DNA of 64,000 nt from Cervus elaphus. Its lineage: Eukaryota > Chordata > Mammalia > Artiodactyla > Cervidae. The translations under genes were made by a program, and so were the position numbers. Shown piece by piece: positions 1-12,646 of this stretch. Where the stretch lies: positions 31,473,001-31,537,000 of the forward strand of contig NC_057817.1 of the NCBI RefSeq assembly GCF_910594005.1. Direction: 5' to 3'. Below the pieces are notes generated by a model, which was given only the letters and a program-made list of their open reading frames with translations, did no database searches and was not told the DNA's origin. How positions within the stretch are numbered: position 1 is the first letter of the stretch; each line of letters begins with the position of its first letter.

Positions 1-1566
1 GAACAATAAAATAACTGAAATAAAAAATACACTAGATGGAATCATTAGCAGAATAAAGGGACAGGAAAATGGATAAGTGAGCTGGAAGATATATTGGTGA
101 AAATAACTGCCACAAACAGATTAAAGAAAAAAGAATGAAAAGAAATGACGATAGTTTGAGACACCTCTAGAACATTAAACACATCAACATTATAGGGGTC
201 CCAGTAGGAGAAGAGAAAGAAAAAGGGCCTGAAAATATTTGAAGATAATAGCTGAAAAATTCCATAACATGGGACAGGAAAAGGTCACCAAAGTCCAGGA
301 AGCACAGAGTCCCAATCAGGATAAACCCAAAAATGAATACAAATATTAGTCAAATTGATAAAAATATAAGAAAGAAAATATTAAAAGCAACAAGAGAAAA
401 GCAACAAATAACATCAAGGAAATCCCCATAAGGTTAAACTCTTCAGGCCAGCAGAGAGTGGTAGAATATATTTAAGGTAATAAAAGAGAAAAACCTAAAA
501 CCATGAAAACTCCACCCACCAAGGCTCTTATTCAGATATGATGGAGAAATTAACAGATTTACATACAAGGAAAAGCTTATCAAATTTAGCAGCACTAAAC
601 CAACTTTACCCCAAATGCCAAAAGAACTACTCTAGGCCAAAAAGGAAAGGGCACTACTAGAAATAAAAAAATCACAAATAGGAAAGTTCACCTGTCAAGG
701 TAACCATACAGTAAAGATAGGAAATCATCTACACACAAATATGTACCAAAGTCAGGAACCATGAGAAGACAGTACAAATGCAGGATATTGAAAATGTATT
801 TTAAATTAAGAGACCAGCAACTTAAAACAATCTTGTATATATATAGTCTGGTATATCAAAACAATGGAAACCACAAACAAAAAATCATAATAGATACACA
901 TACACACCAAAAAAAGGGGGGGGGGGATTTAAACACAACACTATAGATAGTTATCAAATCACATGAGAAGAGAACAAAAAAAGAAGGTAAGAAAAAAGAC
1001 CTGAAAAAAAAAAACAATTACAAGATGGCAATAAGAACATGCATATTTGTAATTATTTTAAAAGTAAATGGAATAATTGCTCCTACCAAAAGAAATCAGT
1101 TGGATGAATTGATACAAAAACAAGATCCATATATTTTGTTTTCTACAAAAGACCAGTTCAGATGTAGAGACACATATATACCTACATGTAAGACCACATA
1201 CATAAAACACTTAAAGGAAAACATAGGCAGAATACCCTTTGACATACATTGCAGCAATATTTTTGGATCCACCCCCTAATGAAAATAAACAAATGGGATT
1301 GAACTGAACTTAAAAGCTTTTGCATAGCAAAGGAAGCCACAAATAAAACAAAAAGATAACCCACAGATGGGAGAAAATATTTGTAAATGAAGCAACCAAC
1401 AAGGGATTAATCTGTAACATACACAAACAGCTCATGCAGCACAATATCAAAAAAATAAACATCCCAATCAAAAAATGGGAAGGAGATATAAATAGACATT
1501 TCTCCTAAAAAGACAAACAGATGGGCAAAAAAACACATGAAAAGATGCTCAGCAGTAATAATTATT

Positions 1567-1946
1567 CAGTTCAGTTCAGTTCAGTCGCTCAGTCGTGTCT
1601 GACTCTTTGTGACCCCATGAATCGCAGCACCCCAGGGCTCCCTGTCCATCACCAACTCCCGGAGTTTACTCAGACTCATGTCTATCAAGTTGGTGATGCC
1701 ATCCAGCCATCTCATCCTCTGTCATCCCCTTCTCCTCCTGCCCCCAATCCCTCCCAGCATCAGGGTCTTTTCCAATGAGTCAATTCTTCGCATGAGGTGG
1801 CCAAAGTATTGGAGTTTCAGCTTCAGCATCAGTCCTTCCAATGAACACCCAGGACTTATCTCCTTTATGATGGACTGGTTGGATCTCCTTGCAGTCCAAG
1901 GGACTCTCAAGAGTCTTCTCCAACACCACAGTTCAAAAGCATCAAT
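1567..1946 (-). mobile_element. BovB (RTE) 3' fragment nested in L1
   Basis: The fragment begins with the CAGTTCAGTTCAGT repeat that is the reverse complement of the BovB 3' end, and continues into the C-terminal part of ORF2 read on the - strand. The corresponding L1 position near 23560 has no insertion. Only the last few hundred bases of BovB are present. Confidence 0.9.
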
Positions 1947-2305
1947 TAGAAAAAATGTAAATCAAAACTACCATAAGGTATCACCTCACACCCGTCAAAA
2001 TGGCCTTCATCAAATAGACTACAATGTTGAAGAGTGGGGAGGAAAAGGAACCCTCCTACAGTGTTGGCAGGAATGTAAATTGGTATAACCACAATGGAGA
2101 ATAGTATGGAAGTTCCTTAACAAACTAAAAATAGAATTAACATATGATCCAGCAATCCCGATCCTGGACATATATCTAGAGAAAACCATAATTCAAAAAG
2201 ATACATGCATTCCAATGTTCACTGCAGTGCTATTTACAATAGCCAAGATGTGGAAGCAACTTAAATGCCCACTGGTAAACAAATGGCTAAAGAAGATGTG
2301 ATACA

Positions 2306-2912
2306 GACACGTGTACCCCAATGTTCATCGCAGCACTGCTTTCAGAACATGGAAGCAACCTAGATGCCCATCAGCAGATGAATGGATAAGAAAGCTGTGG
2401 TACATATACACCATGGAATATTACTCAGCCATTAAAAATAATACATTTGAATCAGTTCTAATGAGATGGATGAAACTGGAGCCCATTATACAGAGTGAAG
2501 TAAGACAGAAAGATAAACACCAATACAGTTTACTAATGCATATATATGGAATTTAGAAAGATGGTAACGATAACCCTATATGCTAGACAGAAAAAGAGAC
2601 ACAGATGTATAGAACAGACTTTTGGACTCTATGGGAGAAGGCGAGGGTGGGATGATCTGAGAGAATAGCATTGAAACATATATATTATTGAGTGTGAAAC
2701 AGATCGCCAGTCCAGGTTGGATGCATGAGACAAGTGCTCAGGGCTGGTACACTGGGATGACCCAGAGGGATGGAATGGGGAGGGAGGTGGGAGGGGGGTT
2801 CAGGATGGGGAACACATGTAAATCCATGGCTGATTCACATCAATGTATGGCAAAACCCACAATATTGTAAAGTAATTAGCCTCCAACTAATAAAAATAAA
2901 TGAAAAAAAAAC
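2306..2912 (+). mobile_element. 5'-truncated L1_BT-type 3' end with 14-bp TSD
   Basis: The fragment ends in a 3' UTR with a G-rich GGGAGGTGGGAGGGGGG tract and an AATAAAAATAAATG A-rich tail. It is flanked by the perfect direct repeat GAAGATGTGATACA at 2292-2305 and 2913-2926. The sister L1 near 23905 has an uninterrupted site, so this insertion is specific to unit 1. Confidence 0.92.
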
Positions 2913-2968
2913 GAAGATGTGATACATATATACAATGGAATATTATTCAGCCATAAAAATGAATGAAA

Positions 2969-3154
2969 CGTGAGACGGGTGCTCAGGGCTGGTGCACTGG
3001 GAAGACCCAGAGGGATGGGATGGAGAGGGAGGCGGGAGGGGGGATCAGGATGGGGAACACATGTGAATCCATGGCTGATTCATGTCAATGTATGGCAAAA
3101 ATCACTACAATAATGTAAAGTAATTAGCCTCTAACGAATAAAAATAAATTAAAA
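2969..3154 (+). mobile_element. Short L1_BT-type 3' end, second copy
   Basis: About 186 bp of the same 3' UTR as the preceding element, starting within the G-rich tract region and ending in an A tail. It is flanked by AATGAATGAAA (about 2958-2968 and 3158-3168). The sister L1 near 23944 is uninterrupted. It lies only about 60 bp from the previous insertion. Confidence 0.88.
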
Positions 3155-6005
3155 AAAAATGAATGAAATGATGCCATTTGTAGCAACTTGGATGGACCTA
3201 GAGATTATCATATTAAGTGAGGTAAATCGGACAGAGAATGACAAATATTATGTGATATGACTTACTTGTGGAATCTAAAAAGATGATACAATGAAGTTAT
3301 TTAGAAAACAGAAACAGACTCACAGACTTAGAAAACAAACTTATGGTTACCAAAGAGGAAAGGTGGGAGGGACACATAAATTAAGATTTGGGTAACATAT
3401 ATACAATCCTATATATAAAATAATCAACAAAGACCTCCTGTATAGCACAGGGAACTCTACTCAATAGTCAGTAATAACCTGTATGAGACAAGAATCTAAT
3501 AAAGAATAGATATATGTATGTGTATAACTGAATCACTTTGCTATACACCTCAAACTACATAACATTGTAAATCAATCATACTCCAATTAAATTAAATTTT
3601 AATTAAATTATAAGAACATTTTCACTAGTTCTTTATTTTCAGATAATTTCACCATATATATCTTTGTCTATCTATCACTGTAGTGTTAATGTTTCTGTAT
3701 TATTTTGTTATATGTAGATTAAGCAACATCATTAGATTTTTGTTTCTTAATTCTGTACATTTTAATTAGGATATTTAAAATATTGTATTTACTACCACTT
3801 TTATTTTTACATTCATTATTTTATAGTCATAAATTAATGGGTTTACTTATTTCTGATGTCTTAATTGATAGTTTTGTTGTAAACTTCCTTTCTCTACTCT
3901 TATTTTTGCCATGAAAATAGGCATAAAAACCACTGTTTATTGGGTTATTAGGCAGCACTTTTCTGTATATTATAAAAAACATTATTAGGCAAACCTGAAG
4001 GTAGACATTCTTTTCATAAATGAAAAAACTGAGGGTTACTGAGAACATTAACTTCCCCTAGGTCACTTAGCCAGTGAATGATAAAGAGCCAGGACTGAAA
4101 ACTAGAATGTCTATACTACAAAATACAAATTCATGGCCAATGTGTTTCTCTCTGTCTCTCTCCCATTTAATGTTTTATCATCTGCAGTGAATTAAAAAAT
4201 ATAGATCGTGAGCTTCTCATTATAAAATGGTCTACTGAGAATATGATACAGTCTTTCTTTCATGAACCAAATGTTGGAAAATATCAAAGAGGAATTTTTA
4301 AGTGAATTCATCTATTGTCAAACCAAAAGCATGATAACTTAGAGGGGCAGATTAAGAAGTTATTGAGAAACAGGAAGCCGATTTGATTATATTAAGGTGG
4401 AAAGAGTAACTAGAAAATATTCAGGGTCCAGCAGGAATGAACCAAAACAAAAAGGTTAGGAGGGACAACTAGGAAGTTTCCCAAGTGTATGAGTAGAAGT
4501 CATGCGCAGGGGAAAATCAAAGGGCACCAAGAGGAACTTTGATTGGAGTAATGTGTGAGCAAACACATGTGGCATTAGACAGAAAGTGGCAACAGGGTGA
4601 CATGTTTCCTTATAGGAGCAGAGCTTGAAATGAAGAGAAAGCTCATTGCCTCCCTGTGGCAGACGATGTTAGGGAAGAATAGGTAATAGTGGAGGCCAGA
4701 AGAAGAATTGCTAATGCATCCTATCTGGCAGCACACACCCACATAAATCAAATCTCTTTCATAAGAGTATGGAGCACAGGCTGCAGAAGCTACTTCTACA
4801 ATAGTTGTCCTGAAAACAGGGTTTCCCAAGCAGAGGTGCATGACTATGTAGTTGGGAACCTCAATTGCAAAGTTTATAAATTAAAATAGAAAAAAAAAAA
4901 TAATGTGTACATAACATAATGACAAAATCCCTGGAGCTTATGTGAAAATAAAAAAAAAAAAAAAAAACTGCAAGCCAAAAGAGAAAATTCAAAGAAATAG
5001 AACAAATTGTAAAGCTAACTCCCAAATTAATATATTTATTTAAAAAAAAAAAAGAAAGAAAAACACCGGTTGAAATCTCAAGGGAAATTTTCAAACTATG
5101 AATCTGATTATGAAGTAAAATTATAAGAATGAAAACAAAACATAAACTAGAAAGTATAAAAGTAACAGTCTGTCACTACCAGGTATTAAAGCATATACGA
5201 CATTTGTATACATTCATTAAAACAGTATAGCCCTGCTGTTAAAAACAGATGAAGGTATAGAAGAGGAAACCTCAAAATAATAAATAGAGAAATTTAAAAC
5301 AAGTTTATGAGCCCTTGTCTCCAATTCCAAAATCTCTAAAAGTCTCTGAAAATTGAACATTTTTCCCCAAAACTAATTTGGAGGTAAAATTGGAAGTTAA
5401 CGGACACAAGGCTATTTGTAGCCTTTTATAACCCCATGTAGAAGGGGTACTTAAAAGTTTCATTATAGAAATAGTAATGTGTTTGACTAAGGGTGCAGCA
5501 GAGATGTTATATAATATGCAGTATATTCCATATGTATCTTTTCTGAAAGGTTGAGATCATATCAGAAATTAAAATCTTGATAAGTGAGAATAAAATTTTC
5601 ACTAATTTGTTCTGTCTCATAAAGGCTCACAACCTTTGAGTTTTTCTATGTATAAAATCCTTTAATGGCAACTGACTTTATTACTCAATGAAGGGCTCCA
5701 AACTCTACCATATTTTTTAAATTAATTTATTTATTTTAACTGGAGGCTAATTACTATACAATATTGTAGTAGTAGGCTTCTTATGGAAGAAAGAAGGCTA
5801 CTAATGGTTTCTGGTCTATTTTAAATGGATAAACATCCGTAATTTCTACATATAAACAGAATGCATAAGCCTGATGGAAAGGAAGAGACAAGGGAAGAGA
5901 AAGAATATGGTTGATTCAGAGAGATGCTCAAAAAGAAGGGTTAAGATGGGATCCAGAGCACAAAGGCACTGGCCAGAGATGGAGAAGGGTCTCCTTCCCA
6001 AGCTG

Positions 6006-6227
6006 CACGCATGCTTAGTCCTTCAGTCGTGTCTGACTCTTGGTGACCCATGGAATGTAGCCCACCAGGCTCCGGTGTGCACGGGATTCTCCAGGCATGA
6101 AAACTAAACTGAGGTGCCATGCCCTCCCCTCCAGGGGATATTCCCAACCCAAGGACAGAACCTGCATCTCTTATGTCTCTTGCATTGGCAGGCAGGTTCT
6201 TTACCATTAGTGCTACCTAGGAAGCTC
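6006..6227 (-). mobile_element. Bov-tA SINE with 13-bp TSD
   Basis: A complete antisense Bov-tA with the SINE body first and the tRNA-like end last (CTACCTAGGAAGC). The TSD CCTTCCCAAGCTG is at 5993-6005 and 6228-6240. Units 2 (near 27505) and 3 (near 40085) have empty sites. Confidence 0.93.
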
Positions 6228-7054
6228 CCTTCCCAAGCTGGAGGGAAGAAACGAATAACTCCATGTGTGGGGTTAGGGAATCAGAGGTCACCCACAGCAG
6301 GAACAGGCACATTTCTTCTGCCCTTTATCAGCTGAGAGTTAGGAGTAGGTAAATTCAGGAAAGTAATGAAGTGACTGAACTTGTCATGGTGGGAATGGAA
6401 AGAGTATATATGGAGAGAGAAGAGGATGTATATTTAGTATCCCAGGACTATAAGGGAATAAAATAGCCCTAAGAGAGTCTCACACACTGGAATTCACCTG
6501 GTCCCCTGGTCCCCTATTAGCAAAGCCATTTATAGCTAGGAGCATCCTCAGTACTGTGTCTTCCACTGGCCATGGCAGGACTAGTAGCTTGCCCATCTCT
6601 AGACAGAGAATCACTTTGGCTGTGACCACTGCTGCCTCTCTCATGGGCAATGAACTGATCTGGGTTCCCAAGAGTTCTTACTTGATACCCTTTTCCAGGG
6701 CTAAGGTGGCATAAGATTGCCAACAAGTTGATGAAGAGGGAGACATTAGTCATACAAACTGGACAGGCACTTTTCTCATGATTAAAAGTGAAAAATGAGA
6801 GTAAAATTATAAGGAAGAGTGGCAAATACTCTAAGATGACCAAAAGACTCAAAACAGCATCAACTGGATGCAAGGATACTTTTTAGCCTTTACCCAGAAG
6901 TGACCTTGAGGTGAGCTGCTTTGAGTCTGAACATGACTTCAGACCTTGCATTGACTGAAAAAAAGCCTGCTGTGTGCAGATCCAGTTAAGAGTCCTCTGC
7001 AGAACACCCCCACTGCTGGAATATTTTTTTAACATATACACCCTTGTTTTTCAG

Positions 7055-7122
7055 GTAGTTGACAGCCTGGCTCAAATTGCAGAGTACATTTTGGACCTAG
7101 TACAGTCCTGCTCAATGAGGAG
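7055..7122 (+). other. Candidate non-coding 5' exon A of receptor 1
   Basis: A 68-bp segment preceded by a pyrimidine-rich stretch ending TTTTTCAG and followed by a consensus donor, AG/GTAAGTGAG. Both signals and the exact length are kept in unit 2 (28367-28434). It lies 5.5 kb upstream of the receptor coding exon on the same strand, where mammalian olfactory receptor genes commonly have untranslated 5' exons. Transcription is not shown by sequence. It could also be a chance pair of splice sites or a relic of another gene. Confidence 0.4.
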
Positions 7123-8006
7123 GTAAGTGAGCCAGAGAAACACCTAAATAGAAGGATCTTACTGGCACAAGTTGTAAATTTCTTATTAAAATTGGCAACT
7201 GAACCCAGGATGGGGAAGATTATTGCTCAAAGTTGCAAAACTGTCCTACAAGTAGTAACTGTCTTACAAGTTTGAACTCTCACTCACTTGCCCATTTGGG
7301 ATTTTCCTCTACTGTTTGTTTTGTTGTTTTGTTTTTTTTTTGTTTGTTTGTTTTTTTGTACCAGGGGTCTGAACCATAACCAGAAACATTTTCTGAGATG
7401 GAGGATGGATGGAGTGAAGTTTATTAGGAGACCAAAGAGGGAACTCTTTCTTCCTACCTCTTTGCAGATTCCCTATGTCATATGTTTTGAAAGTGATTTC
7501 ATTGGCTATATATTTTGTCCATGGAACAAAAAGCCCACCAAAGAAATTACATATGTATAAAGCAGATAAATGGAATGCTCTGGTGAGGATGGTAGTTTGG
7601 GGTGGGGTGGGGAGACACACAAACTCAATTCTGTTGGTGCCTGAAGCACTGGAACAGCATGTTTGGGCTCCAATTACCCCAAAAAAGACTCTGGAAAAAT
7701 TTCACTAGAGTTCAGGATACTGTGGGTTCCTAAAGTTCATTGAGGCCTCCAGGTGGAATCAAAGTGTAAGCATAGTAGCTTTTGGAAAAGTGCAATAAGG
7801 GTGGGAAGATTTTTCTTTAAGTTAAATTTGCTGCTGTTCTGAAAAAGGAAAAGAATAAATTGTACTTTGCATGAGTAAATCTTAATCCTTGATGCATCAG
7901 TTCCAGGGCTTCTGCAGATGCTTCAGATAGGGAAATGAGAGGGAAAACTAGAAGGGCCATTGCTGCTACCATGATTCCCTACCTCTGTCAACTTCTCATC
8001 TTTCAG

Positions 8007-8146
8007 CCTGGATTGCTCTTAGTTCTCAATCTGGCTTTTCCTTGGTCTTCTCTTCCTGGCATTTTCCCTGGCCTAGAAGCACCCATCTTTGTTCCAAGAG
8101 GTTAAATCTCTCATACCATATGTCCAGGAGTAGCAGGTCATCCTGG
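8007..8146 (+). other. Candidate 5' exon B of receptor 1, donor lost
   Basis: This aligns with 29301-29440 in unit 2. The acceptor ATCTTTCAG is present, but the donor that reads CTGG/GTAAGC in unit 2 reads CTGGGAAAGG here, so the GT is gone. If the exon is real, it would be skipped or misspliced in unit 1. Confidence 0.28.
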
Positions 8147-9032
8147 GAAAGGAGAAGCTTCAGACATGGTCAATGGGCCAAACTCCCAAGGTCACCTCAC
8201 ATTCCTGCCTGGGCTCCCAAGTTCCCTCAGGAGAAAGCAAAGTATCCATAGACTGTAAAGTCTATGTCAGTATATGTCACAACCTTTCTGACCTTCAGAA
8301 ATGAGGTATCACCTATGTTACAAATTTGGGTAGAATTAAATGAAATCAAGACTTTGTTACAGTCCTTGACATAAATTATGCATTAAATAAATCATAGTTA
8401 TTATCATATGAGTAAAGATGTAAGTGTGAGTGGGAAGGAAGAAGTGTGAAATGAGGTCGGGGAAGATAGGGAGAGAAGGGAGTGAAGCTTTTTCCCAATG
8501 AGTTTCAATATTAAAATGCAAGTGGTCAGTTAATATACCCCAGCAGGAGAGAGAGAATGTCTGGAAGAAAAAAAGAAGCCTTGGAATTAAGGCTGGGAGG
8601 AAATGTGAACCAGAAAGTATGTACCCTATTTGATAAAAAGTGCATTTAGTTGAATTTGCAAACAGTCAGATACAACTTAGAGAATAAACAACAAAAATGA
8701 TGAAATTTAGTGAAAACAGATTTTAGAGCAATGGTAAAATAATTAGGAAAAATGTACAAAACTGCTGACACTCAAGAGATCACAAATATTCATTTACCAT
8801 AAATTTGATTCTTACGCATATATAGAGGGATATTTAGCTTTCATAAAGTACTTACTGGATTATATTTAACTACATTTGACCTCATTTTTACCCCATTTTG
8901 CATGTGAGAAAAGTTATGTCTTGAATAGATTTCACATCCAGTAATCAGCAAGGACAATCTCACTATGAGTCCACTACTCATTTTACTATCACAGAACCTG
9001 CTGTAAAATCTTAGGACATACTGCAAATTCAT

Positions 9033-11431
9033 TTTTGTTGTTATTCAGTTACTCAGTAGTGTCCATCTCTTTGTGACCCCATGGACTTTAGCACATCAGG
9101 CTCTCCTGTCCTTCATCATCTCCTAGAGCTTGCTCAAACTCATGTCCATTGAGTTGGTGATGCCATCAAATCATCTCATCCTTTGTTGTCCCCTTCTCCT
9201 GCCTTCAAGCTTTCCCAGCATCAGGGTCTTTTCTAATGAGTCAGCTCCTTGCATCAGGTGGCCAAAGTATTGGAGCTTCAGCATCAGTCCTTCCATTGAA
9301 AATTCAGGGTTAATTTCCTTTAGGATTGACTGGTTTGATCTCCTTGCGGTCCAAAGGACTCTCAAGAGTCTTTTCCAACACCACAGTTCAAAAGCATCAA
9401 TTCTTCAGCACTCAGCCTTCTTTATGGCCCAACTCTCACATCCATACTACTGGAAAAACCATACGTTGGACTATATGGACCTTTGTTGGCAAAGTGATGT
9501 CTCTGCTTTTTAATACACTGTCTAGGTTTGTCTTAGTTTTTCTTCCAAGGAGCAAGCATCTTTTAATTTCATAGCTACAGTCACCATCTGCAGTGATTAT
9601 GGAACCCAAGAATATAAAATCTGTCACTGTTTCCATTTTTTCCCCATCTATTTGCCATGAAGTTTTGGGACCGGATGTCATAATCTTCGTTTTTTGAATG
9701 TTGAGTTTTAAGCCAGCTTTTTCACTCTCCTCTTTCACCTTCCATCAAGAGGCTCTTTAGTTCCTCTTTACTTTCTGCCATAAGGACAAAAAGTAAACAT
9801 CTGCATATCTGAGGTTATTTATATTTCTCCCAGCAATCTTGATTCCAGCTTGAGCTTCCTCCAGCCCAGCATTTCGCATGATGTACTCTGCATTTAAGTT
9901 AAATAAGCAGGGAGACAATATACAGCCTTGATGTACTCCTTTCCCAATTTGGAAGCAGTCTTTTGTTTCATGTCCAGTTCTAACTGTTGCTTCTTGACCT
10001 GCATACAGGTTTCACAGGAGTCAGGTAAGGTGATCTGGTATTCCCATCTCTTTAAGAATTTTCCACAATTTGTTGTGATCCACACAGTCAAAGGCTTTAG
10101 TGTAGTCAATGAAGCAGAAGTAGATGTTTTTCTGGAACTCTCTTGCTTTTTCTATGACCCAATGGATGTTGGAAATTTCATCTCTGGTTCCTCTGCCTTT
10201 TCTAAGTCCAGCTCGAACTGGGAGTTCTCGGTTCACATACAGCTGAAGCCTAGCTTGGAGAATTTTCAGCATTACTTTGCTAGCATGTGGAATGAGTGTA
10301 ATCATGTGGTAATTTGAACATTCTTTGACACTACCCTTCTTTGGGATTGAAATGAAAACTGGTCTTTCCACTCCTATGACCACTGCTGAGTTTTCCAAAT
10401 TTGCTGGCATGTTGACTCCAGCACTTTAACAGCATCATCTTTTAGAATATGAAATAGCTTAGCTGGAATTCCATCACCTCCACTAGCTTTATTCATAGTG
10501 ATGCTTCCAAAGGCCCACTTGACTTCACACTCCAAGATGTCTGGCTCTAGGTGAGAGATCATACTATCATGGTGATCTGGGTTATTAAGATCTTTTTTGT
10601 ATAGTTCTTCTGTGTATTCTTGCCACCTCTTATTATCTTCTGCTTGTTAGGCCCATATCGTTTCTGTTCTTTATTGTACCCATTTTGCATGATATATTTC
10701 CTTGGTATCTCTAATTTTCTTGAAGAGATCTCTAGTCTTTCCCATTCTATTGTTCTCAATTTCTTTGCATTGTTCACTTAAGGGCGCTTTCTTATCTCTC
10801 TCTGCTATTCTTTGGAACTCTGCATTCAAATGGGTATATCTTTCCTTTTCTCCTTTGTCTTTCACTTCTCCTCTTTCTCAGCTATTTGTAAGGCCACCTC
10901 AGACAACCATTTTGCCTTTTTGCACTTCTTTTTCTTGGGGATGGTTTTGATCACCGCCTCCTGTACAGTGTTGCAAACATCTGTTCATAGTTTTTCACGT
11001 ACTATCAGATCTAATTCCTTGAATCTATTTGTCACTTTCACTGTATAATCGTAAGGGATTCAATTTAGGCCATACCTGAATGGCCTAGTGGTTTTCCCTA
11101 CTTTCTTCAATTTGAGCCTGAATTTGGCAATAAGGAGCTCATGATCTGAGTCAGTCTGCTCCCAGTCCTGTTTTTGCTGACTGTATAGAGCTTCTCCATC
11201 TCCAGCTGCAAAGAATATAATCAATCTGATTTTGATATTGACCATCCTGTGATGCCCATGTGTAGAGATGTCTCTTGTGTTCTTGGAAGAGGGTGTTTGC
11301 TATGACCAGTATATTGTCTTGGCAAAATTCTGTTAGCGCTTGCTCTGCTTCATTTTGTACTCCAAGGCCAAACTTGCCTGTTACTTCAGGTATCTCTTGA
11401 CTTCCTACTATTGCATTCCACTCCCCTATAA
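9033..11431 (-). mobile_element. BovB (RTE) LINE, 2.4 kb, 5'-truncated and decayed
   Basis: Read on the - strand, it encodes pieces of an apurinic-type endonuclease (about 11060-11450: GEWNAIVGSQEIP, then NQIDYILCS) followed by reverse transcriptase (about 10021-10410: FIDYTKAFDCVDHNKLW). The frame is broken many times, and the YADD-box region near 9790 is scrambled after Tyr-Ala-Asp. The flanking repeat is TGCAAATTCAT at 9022-9032 and TGCAAATACAT at 11432-11442. Unit 2 (near 30450) has the empty site, so insertion is specific to unit 1. Confidence 0.93.
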
Positions 11432-11878
11432 TGCAAATACATAGGATCAAGGAAACTGGTGATCACTCCTGTACCCTAAAAACCACACTGCTCTAAACCC
11501 CAAACTCCTTACATCCAAAAATACTTACTGTCTCTGTGTGAGGTACTGGAAAGAGAATGGGCTGTGAAATCAGAAACCCTGGGCTAGTTCTGGCTCTGAG
11601 ACATCTAGTTATGGTACTAGTAAGGTCACCTTTCTATCACATATTGTCCTCAGTCTGAAAATATGAAGTCAGATACCAGATTTCATTTACATGTCAGATG
11701 AGATATACTAGGAATTTAAACTCTTAATTGCTCAGAAGCAGCAACACAAAAAAGGAAGTTTCTTGCTTTGCTTCTGGGTGCCGTTCTACTTGTTGCAACT
11801 TCGAGAGTTCATAGAGTCCTGAATGATATCAGATACTGAGGAAAGTCTGGGGGAAAACATGATAGGATAGATTTGTGA

Positions 11879-12084
11879 GGCTTTCCTAGTAGCTCAGGTG
11901 GTAAAGAATCTGCCTGCATGCAGGAGACCCAGGTTCAATCCCTGGTTTGGGAAGATCCCCTGGAGATGGGAATGGCAATCCACGCCAGTATTCTTGACTG
12001 TAGAATTCCATGGACAGAGGGGCCTGGTGGGCTACAGTCCATGGGTCACAAAGATTGGACATAACTGAGCCACTAACACACTAA
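11879..12084 (+). mobile_element. Bov-tA SINE upstream of receptor 1
   Basis: A sense copy starting GGCTTTCCTAGTAGCTCAG with the A and B boxes of the tRNA-like head, and ending CTGAGCCACTAACAC. A Bov-tA lies at almost the same place in unit 2 (30912-31113), but the left flanks differ by about 15 bp and no clean TSD is visible here. Unit 3 has none. Confidence 0.88.
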
Positions 12085-12646
12085 CATCCCCTGATCTAAC
12101 AGGTCAGGGGATGGCAGCAATGACAGTTAAGGGATTGTACTAGGAGGCACCATTGTTTTATTCAACAAATGTTTTTTAGAGCCATCTAGTTGAGTCGACT
12201 GCATTGTGACACTTTTGTGATCCTCTTCTCTACTCAAAACTTATGGAATGATTCGCTTTTATTGGCAAGTTTGATTGCTTTCATGGGCAGGGTGGGTAGT
12301 GATGAACAGAAAAACATCCTTGCTTGTGTGTAATATAAGTTATAACAGGGAAAAATAATCTTTAATGTACTAGATCCATTATCCATATGTTAGAAAGTGT
12401 TAAGTATTATGGGGGAGCTATGTTCAGCTTAATAGGGAGTATTTAGAGGCAGGAGAAGGAAAGTTGCAGTATTTAATTGGGTAATAGGATTGTCAGGTAT
12501 TTATACTCAGATTCACTTTCTGGCTGAAAGTTAAAAAGCAGATCTTTTAGATTAAAAAATCCTATTCGCAGAGAATGACTCAGATCATTATCCCACCAAA
12601 TGAGTAAATATTTCTTTCCCTTTAGGGATGGAATATCTAAGAAACC

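Larger units (their letters stand above)
1..3610 (+). mobile_element. L1 LINE at the left edge of unit 1, internally deleted
   Basis: The sequence follows the near full-length L1 at 17139-24400, starting at the point equivalent to about 18489, so the element continues off the window. It matches that copy to about 1174, then jumps to the part equivalent to about 23157 and continues to the L1 3' end. About 3.4 kb of the sister copy, most of ORF2, is missing. Three later insertions sit inside it: BovB (1567-1946) and two L1_BT 3' fragments (2306-2912 and 2969-3154). No usable frame remains. The 3' flank is the same as that of the unit 2 copy, so both descend from one insertion. Confidence 0.85.

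Noticed and set aside
1558..1600. Short tandem CAGTT repeats as a CRISPR-like or satellite array
   Set aside because: The CAGTTCAGTTCAG units are the normal 3' terminus of BovB and recur at every BovB copy.
1678..2088. 136-codon + strand frame
   Set aside because: It runs across an antisense BovB fragment into L1, so it is a reverse-strand shadow of retroelement sequence.
7288..7620. Overlapping 90- and 103-codon frames in unit 1
   Set aside because: They are not conserved as frames in unit 2 (near 28600) and match no domain.
9928..10317. 129-codon + strand frame
   Set aside because: It is opposite to the BovB reverse transcriptase region on the - strand, which is the meaningful reading.
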